A DNA stretch of 64,000 nt from Micromonospora sp. MA102 (GTDB lineage: Bacteria > Actinomycetota > Actinomycetes > Mycobacteriales > Micromonosporaceae), in NCBI RefSeq assembly GCF_025460765.1, contig NZ_JAMWEG010000005.1, positions 248,001 to 312,000 of the forward strand, read 5' to 3'. How positions within the stretch are numbered: position 1 is the stretch's first letter; each line of letters begins with the position of its first letter. A program made the translations under genes and the position numbers. The notes under the pieces were generated by a model, which did no database searches, was not told the origin of the DNA, and saw only the letters and a program-made list of their open reading frames with translations. This document shows, one piece after another, positions 60,002-64,000 of the stretch.

Positions 60002-60721
60002 GTGCTTGTGGCCGGCTTTCCCGCGGACGCCTTCGGCACCAACTGCTACGTGGTGGCGACCGCGCCGGGGGAGCAGTGCGTGGTGGTCGACCCCGGCATC
60101 GGGGTGCTCGACCGGCTCGACGCCGTGCTCGCCGAGCACCGCCTGCACCCGGCCGCCGTGCTGCTCACCCACGGCCACCTCGACCACACGTTCTCGGTGG
60201 CCCCGGTCTGCGGCGCGCGGGGCATCCCCGCGTACGTGCACCCGGAGGACCGGGAGCTGCTGGCCGACCCGGCCAAGGCGCTCTCGATGGACCTCACGCA
60301 GCTCTTCGGCGGGCGGCTGCCGTACGCCGAGCCGGAGGACGTGGCGGAGCTGACCGACGGCGCGACGCTGTCGCTGGCCGGGTTGGAGATCACCGTCGAC
60401 CACGCCCCGGGCCATACCGGCGGGTCGGTGCTGTTCCGGATGCCCGGCGCCGGCTCGCCCTGGGAGGCCGACCAGATCTGCCTCTCCGGTGACGTGCTCT
60501 TCGCGGGCTCGATCGGCCGCACCGACCTGCCGGGCGGCAGCATGCCCCGCATGCTGGACAGCCTCCGGGAGAAGGTTCTCCCGCTGGCCGACGACACCGT
60601 CGTCCTGCCCGGCCACGGCCCGCAGACCACCATCGGCCGCGAGCGCGCGACCAACCCGTACCTCGTCGAGGTGTCGGGCACCGGCGGCGCGCGCCCGGCC
60701 GCGCCCACCCGCGGCCTGTAA
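60002..60721 (+). CDS. Metallo-beta-lactamase-fold hydrolase (glyoxalase II-like)
   Basis: A 239-residue di-metal hydrolase. The HxHxDH motif is in LLTHGHLDHTFSVAPV (~residues 56-62), with further metal ligands in DHAPGHTGGSVLF (~His137), SGDVLFAGSIGRTDLPGG (Asp ~164) and VLPGHGPQTTIGRERATNPY (His ~205). It fits the glyoxalase II/hydroxyacylglutathione hydrolase-like group; as actinomycetes lack glutathione the natural thioester is probably mycothiol-related (inference). GTG after GGAAGGGGAG. hisS follows by 58 bp. Confidence 0.88.
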   Translation: MLVAGFPADAFGTNCYVVATAPGEQCVVVDPGIGVLDRLDAVLAEHRLHPAAVLLTHGHLDHTFSVAPVCGARGIPAYVHPEDRELLADPAKALSMDLTQLFGGRLPYAEPEDVAELTDGATLSLAGLEITVDHAPGHTGGSVLFRMPGAGSPWEADQICLSGDVLFAGSIGRTDLPGGSMPRMLDSLREKVLPLADDTVVLPGHGPQTTIGRERATNPYLVEVSGTGGARPAAPTRGL

Positions 60722-60779
60722 CCCGGCCGCGACCCACGACCTCACCGCGCGGTCCCGCGCGGCGCCCAAGGAGTACGCG

Positions 60780-62120
60780 ATGAGCAAGCCCACGCCCATC
60801 TCCGGTTTCCCGGAGTGGACGCCCGCCCAGCGGATGATCGAGCAGTTCGTGCTCGACCGGATCCGCGCCACCTTCGAGCTGTACGGCTTCGCGCCGCTGG
60901 AGACGCGCTCGGTCGAGCCCCTCGACCAGCTGCTGCGCAAGGGGGAGACCTCGAAGGAGGTCTACGTGCTGCGCCGGCTGCAGGCCGACGCCGACGGCCC
61001 GGCCGGTGACGACGCGCTCGGCCTGCACTTCGACCTGACCGTGCCGTTCGCCCGGTACGTGCTGGAGAACGCCGGCAAGCTCCAGTTCCCGTTCCGCCGC
61101 TACCAGATCCAGAAGGTGTGGCGGGGCGAGCGCCCGCAGGAGGGTCGCTACCGGGAGTTCCTCCAGGCCGACATCGACATCGTCGACCGGGACACCCTGC
61201 CGGCCCACTACGAGGCGGAGATGCCGCTGGTGATCGGCGACGCGCTGCGCTCGCTGCCGATCCCGCCGGTGCGGATCCAGGTCAACAACCGCAAGATCTG
61301 CGAGGGCTTCTACCGGGGCATCGGGCTGACCGACCCGGAGGCGGCGCTGCGCGCGGTCGACAAGCTCGACAAGATCGGCCCGGCGAAGGTCGCCGAGCTG
61401 CTGGCGGAGACCGCCGGGGCGAGCGAGGCGCAGGCCAAGGCGTGCCTGGCCCTCGCCGAGATCTCCGCGCCGGACGCCTCGTTCGCCGACGCGGTGCGCG
61501 CCCTGGGGGTGACCGACCCGCTGCTGGACGAGGGCATCGCCGAGCTGACCGCCGTGGTGGAGACCGCCGCCGCGCACTCGCCCGGCCTCTGCGTCGCCGA
61601 CCTGCGGATCGCCCGCGGCCTGGACTACTACACCGGCACGGTCTACGAGACGCAGCTGATCGGCTACGAGCGGTTCGGCTCGGTCTGCTCCGGCGGCCGG
61701 TACGACAACCTGGCCAGCTCCGGCGCCACCCGCTTCCCGGGGGTGGGCATCTCGATCGGGGTGACCCGGCTGCTCGGCCTGCTCTTCGGCTCGGGCGCGC
61801 TGTCGGTCTCCCGGGACGTGCCGACCTGCGTGCTGGTCGCGGTGACCGCCGAGGAGGAGCGGGCGGCCAGCAACCGGGTGGCCGAGGCGCTGCGCTCCCG
61901 GGGCATCCCGACCGAGGTGTCGCCGAGCGCGGCCAAGTTCGGCAAGCAGATCCGGTACGCCGAGCGGCGCGGCATCCCGTACGTGTGGTTCCCTGGAGCC
62001 GAGGGCGACGAGGTGAAGGACATCCGCTCGGGTGAGCAGGTGGCCGCCGCGGCGGGGGAGTGGACGCCGCCCCGCGCCGACCTGAAGCCGCTGGTGGGGC
62101 CGGTCACGGCTGGCGCCTGA
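60780..62120 (+). CDS. hisS: Histidyl-tRNA synthetase
   Basis: A 446-residue class II synthetase charging tRNA-His. Motif 1 region FVLDRIRATFELYGFAPLET, motif 2 DLTVPFARYVLEN and RYQIQKVWRGERPQEGRYRE (~residues 82-122), histidine A motif ARGLDYYTGTVYE (~280-292), motif 3 GGRYDNL...GVGISIGVTRLLG, and C-terminal anticodon domain (~345-446). It is longer than E. coli HisRS by a short insertion after residue 60 (LRRLQADADGPAGDD). ATG 60780 follows CAAGGAG. Last gene of the conserved core here. Confidence 0.95.
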   Translation: MSKPTPISGFPEWTPAQRMIEQFVLDRIRATFELYGFAPLETRSVEPLDQLLRKGETSKEVYVLRRLQADADGPAGDDALGLHFDLTVPFARYVLENAGKLQFPFRRYQIQKVWRGERPQEGRYREFLQADIDIVDRDTLPAHYEAEMPLVIGDALRSLPIPPVRIQVNNRKICEGFYRGIGLTDPEAALRAVDKLDKIGPAKVAELLAETAGASEAQAKACLALAEISAPDASFADAVRALGVTDPLLDEGIAELTAVVETAAAHSPGLCVADLRIARGLDYYTGTVYETQLIGYERFGSVCSGGRYDNLASSGATRFPGVGISIGVTRLLGLLFGSGALSVSRDVPTCVLVAVTAEEERAASNRVAEALRSRGIPTEVSPSAAKFGKQIRYAERRGIPYVWFPGAEGDEVKDIRSGEQVAAAAGEWTPPRADLKPLVGPVTAGA

Positions 62121-62132
62121 CGACGATTGGAC

Positions 62133-62161
62133 CTACGGTGGCGTAAGTTACGCCACCGTAG
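62133..62161. promoter_or_regulatory. 29-bp perfect palindrome before the acyl-ACP desaturase
   Basis: CTACGGTGGCGTAA (62133-62146), G, TTACGCCACCGTAG (62148-62161). It ends 10 bp before the desaturase GTG and overlaps its Shine-Dalgarno (AGGGAG), starting 12 bp after the hisS stop. The size and TACGG/CCGTA ends fit a TetR-type fatty-acid regulator site; as RNA it would fold into a stem near the start. Confidence 0.7.
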
Positions 62162-62171
62162 GGAGATCGCC

Positions 62172-63107
62172 GTGACCGTGCTCAGCCAGACCGCTCTGCT
62201 CCTCGAACTCGAACCCGTGGTCGAGAAGAACCTCGACCGGCACCTGTCGCTGGCCAAGGAGTGGTTTCCGCACGAGTACGTGCCGTGGAGCGAGGGGCGG
62301 ACCTTCGACGGCCCGCTCGGCGGCGAAGCCTGGACCGAGGGCGACTCGACCATTCCCGACGTGGCCCGGACCGCGCTGATCGTCAACCTGCTGACCGAGG
62401 ACAACCTGCCCTCGTACCACCACGAGATCGCCACCCTGTTCGGGCGGGACGGCGCGTGGGGGACCTGGGTGCACCGGTGGACCGCCGAGGAGGGGCGGCA
62501 CGGCACGGCGATCCGCGACTACCTGACGGTGACCCGGGCGGTCGACCCGGTGGCCCTGGAGCGGGCCCGGATGACGCACATGTCGGCGGGCTACGTGAAC
62601 ACCCACGACGACGAGGTGCTGCACTCGCTGGCGTACGTCTCGTTCCAGGAGCTGGCCACCCGGATCTCGCACCGCAACACGGGGCGGGCGACCGGCGACC
62701 CGGCCTGCGAGGCGCTGCTGGCCCGGGTGGCGGCCGACGAGAACCTGCACATGGTCTTCTACCGCAACCTGCTCGGCGCCGCCCTCGAGCTGGCCCCGAA
62801 CCAGGCCATGCGGGCCGTCGCGGACGTGCTGGCCGACTTCCAGATGCCGGGCGTGGGCATCGACGGCTTCGCCCGCAAGTCGGTGGCGATCGCGCTGGCC
62901 GGCATCTACGACCTGCGGCAGCACCGGGACGAGGTGGTGGTCCCGGTGCTGCGCCAGTGGAACCTCTTCGAGGCGACCGGGCTGGACGCCGACGGCGAGG
63001 CCGCGCGCGACCAGATCGCCGCCCAGCTGGAGACCCTGGAGACCCAGGCGTCCCGGTTCGAGGAGAAGCGCGCGGCCCGCGCCGCCCGCCTCGCCGCGGC
63101 CCGCTGA
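62172..63107 (+). CDS. Acyl-ACP desaturase (soluble di-iron, fatty acid desaturase type 2)
   Basis: A 311-residue member of the plant-type stearoyl-ACP desaturase/DesA family, introducing a double bond into ACP-bound acyl chains using O2 and ferredoxin. Iron ligands: Glu in LTEDNLPSYHHEI (~residue 76), E-x-x-H in TAEEGRHGTA (~106-109), Glu in SFQELATRISH (~160) and D-E-N-x-H in ADENLHMVFYRN (~193-196). GTG 62172 follows AGGGAG. A 29-bp palindrome directly upstream suggests repressor control by fatty-acid status. Confidence 0.9.
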   Translation: MTVLSQTALLLELEPVVEKNLDRHLSLAKEWFPHEYVPWSEGRTFDGPLGGEAWTEGDSTIPDVARTALIVNLLTEDNLPSYHHEIATLFGRDGAWGTWVHRWTAEEGRHGTAIRDYLTVTRAVDPVALERARMTHMSAGYVNTHDDEVLHSLAYVSFQELATRISHRNTGRATGDPACEALLARVAADENLHMVFYRNLLGAALELAPNQAMRAVADVLADFQMPGVGIDGFARKSVAIALAGIYDLRQHRDEVVVPVLRQWNLFEATGLDADGEAARDQIAAQLETLETQASRFEEKRAARAARLAAAR

Positions 63108-63127
63108 GGGCAGCGCGCCGGGCGGGT

Positions 63128-63637
63128 TCAGGCGGGCTGGTCGAGGGAGAAGATCAGGCAGCTCGACGTGGCGTGCGCGACCAGCCGGTCCCGCGCGTCG
63201 GTCAGCCGCGCCTCGGCCAGGGCTGTGCGGCGGCCCCGCTGGAGCACGGTGCCCTCGCAGCGCAGGGTGCCGCTGGCGACCGTGACCGGGCGGAGGAACT
63301 TCACGTTCAGGTCCAGCGAGGTGTAGCCGACGCCGGCCGGCAGGGTGGTGTGCACGGCGCACGCGGCGGCGGTGTCCAGCAGCGTGGAGAGGACCCCGCC
63401 GTGCACGGTGCCCAGCGGGTTGTAGTGGAACTCCTGGGGCACCAGCTCGACCGCGACGCGGCCCTCGTCGGCCTCCATCCGGGACATGTCGATGAGGTGC
63501 ATGACCGGCGGCGCGGCCAACTCGCCGGCGATCATGGCGCGCAGCAGCTCCAGGCCGCCGCGCCGGCCGATGTGCGCGGCCCCGGCGACCGGGTCGGACC
63601 AGGTGAAGGTGCGGGTGCGCCCCTGCGTCTGTGTCAT
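63128..63637 (-). CDS. PaaI-family hotdog thioesterase
   Basis: A 169-residue hotdog-fold acyl-CoA thioesterase. The catalytic region is EFHYNPLGTVHGGVLSTLLD (~residues 68-87), followed by YTSLDLNVKFLRPVTVASG and the closing strands LAEARLTDARDRLVAHATSS. Releases CoA from an unidentified acyl-CoA. ATG 63637 is preferred over the 12-residue longer frame starting at 63673, which would overlap the divergent promoter. It is divergent from an HxlR regulator (56 bp). Confidence 0.87.
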   Translation of the reverse strand: MTQTQGRTRTFTWSDPVAGAAHIGRRGGLELLRAMIAGELAAPPVMHLIDMSRMEADEGRVAVELVPQEFHYNPLGTVHGGVLSTLLDTAAACAVHTTLPAGVGYTSLDLNVKFLRPVTVASGTLRCEGTVLQRGRRTALAEARLTDARDRLVAHATSSCLIFSLDQPA

Positions 63638-63664
63638 GGACGCAGCCTCGCAGCGCGTTGCTGA

Positions 63665-63679
63665 GTCTGTCAATCAGAC
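63665..63679. promoter_or_regulatory. Candidate HxlR operator
   Basis: GTCTG-TCAAT-CAGAC, perfect 5-bp arms, lies between the divergent thioesterase and hxlR genes, directly upstream of TAGCCT (63681-63686), the likely -10 of hxlR. HxlR proteins usually control the divergent gene. Confidence 0.45.
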
Positions 63680-63692
63680 CTAGCCTGTCGGC

Positions 63693-64000
63693 ATGAGACC
63701 CGCGGCACTGGACTGGTCGGTCGAGAACTGCACGATCGCCCGCGCCATGGAGATCCTCGGCGAGCGCTGGACCCTGGTCGTGCTCCGGGAGGTCTTCAAC
63801 GGCGTGCGCCGCTTCGACGACATGCGGGTGCGCACCGGCATCCCCCGGCAGGTGCTCACCAACCGGCTGGCCATGCTGGTCGAGCAGGGCGTGCTGCGCC
63901 GGGAGCCGTACCGGGAGCCGGGCAGCCGGCTGCGGCACGAGTACCGGCTCACCGGCAAGGGGCTCGACCTCTGGCCGGTGCTGGTGGCGGTGCTCGGCTG
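63693..64000 (+). CDS. HxlR-family transcriptional regulator, N-terminal part
   Basis: The gene runs off the right edge; 102 codons are present. It has the HxlR winged-helix layout: CTIARAMEILGERWTLVVLR (~13-32), GIPRQVLTNRLAMLVEQGVL (~48-68) and HEYRLTGKGLDLWPVLVA. These are small dimeric regulators responding to aldehydes, quinones or redox state. ATG 63693 lies 6 nt after TAGCCT, so the mRNA is probably leaderless. It is divergent from the PaaI thioesterase, its likely target. Confidence 0.88.
   Translation, partial: MRPAALDWSVENCTIARAMEILGERWTLVVLREVFNGVRRFDDMRVRTGIPRQVLTNRLAMLVEQGVLRREPYREPGSRLRHEYRLTGKGLDLWPVLVAVLG

Noticed and set aside
1..64000. CRISPR arrays, prophage, insertion sequences, tRNA or rRNA genes, attachment sites
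   Set aside because: No regularly spaced repeats, transposase or integrase motifs, or tRNA cloverleaf-like sequences were recognised on either strand by eye; a tRNA scan was not possible.

Overview
The DNA is very GC-rich, uses G/C-ending codons almost throughout, has many GTG starts, and gives long antisense shadow frames. Gene content and order (thrS, HIT, pgsA, PatA-like acyltransferase, pimA, pdxS, pdxT, yebC, ruvCAB, yajC, secD, secF, apt, rel, ppi, MBL hydrolase, hisS) are those of an actinomycete. The overall style points to Micromonosporaceae, probably Micromonospora or a close relative; this is inference from gene order and protein style, not a database match.

Region 1 (1-13463) starts inside a YcnI-like secreted protein. 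It then carries the conserved block thrS, HIT hydrolase, [maltokinase-cap protein, aldo/keto reductase, convergent EF-G2], phosphatidylinositol-phosphate synthase, PIM acyltransferase and PimA, a small membrane protein, pdxS/pdxT (PLP synthase) and yebC. Region 2 (13536-48265) is a roughly 35 kb block of more variable genes lying between yebC and ruvC. It holds a secreted protein and Ser/Thr kinase pair, an ECF sigma factor with a lipoprotein, a GNAT, a PadR/membrane-protein operon, dnaE, a solitary SUFU-domain protein, NIPSNAP, a CitAB-type two-component system with a dicarboxylate transporter, and a class V aminotransferase. Next come an acyl-CoA dehydrogenase/TetR/ALDH/ADH regulon, a GntR-TetR hybrid regulator with an FAD monooxygenase, a complete branched-chain amino-acid ABC transporter (liv), a GT87 glycosyltransferase with an acyltransferase, an MFS exporter with a TetR regulator, and a 3-hydroxybutyrate-dehydrogenase-like SDR with a GAF-PucR regulator. 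Region 3 (48447-64000) returns to the conserved core: ruvCAB, yajC-secD-secF, apt, rel, two membrane-anchored cyclophilins, an MBL hydrolase and hisS. It ends with an acyl-ACP desaturase, a hotdog thioesterase and the start of an HxlR regulator.

No tRNA, rRNA, CRISPR array, insertion sequence, phage gene or integration site was recognised, and no intergenic gap exceeds about 260 bp. The interest is at small scale. A 44-bp repeat occurs twice, at livJ-livH and ruvA-ruvB; in each place it forms a mini-ORF that overlaps the upstream stop codon and the downstream start codon exactly. Two matching 19-bp operators define a TetR regulon of acyl-CoA, aldehyde and alcohol dehydrogenases. There is a 30-bp perfect palindrome inside a tetR gene, a 29-bp palindrome before the desaturase, a long hairpin over the apparent apt start, and a possible leader peptide before the liv operon. 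At least nine genes appear to have leaderless promoters (TANNNT-like -10 boxes 6-8 nt before the start codon). One of the two cyclophilins has lost its catalytic arginine.
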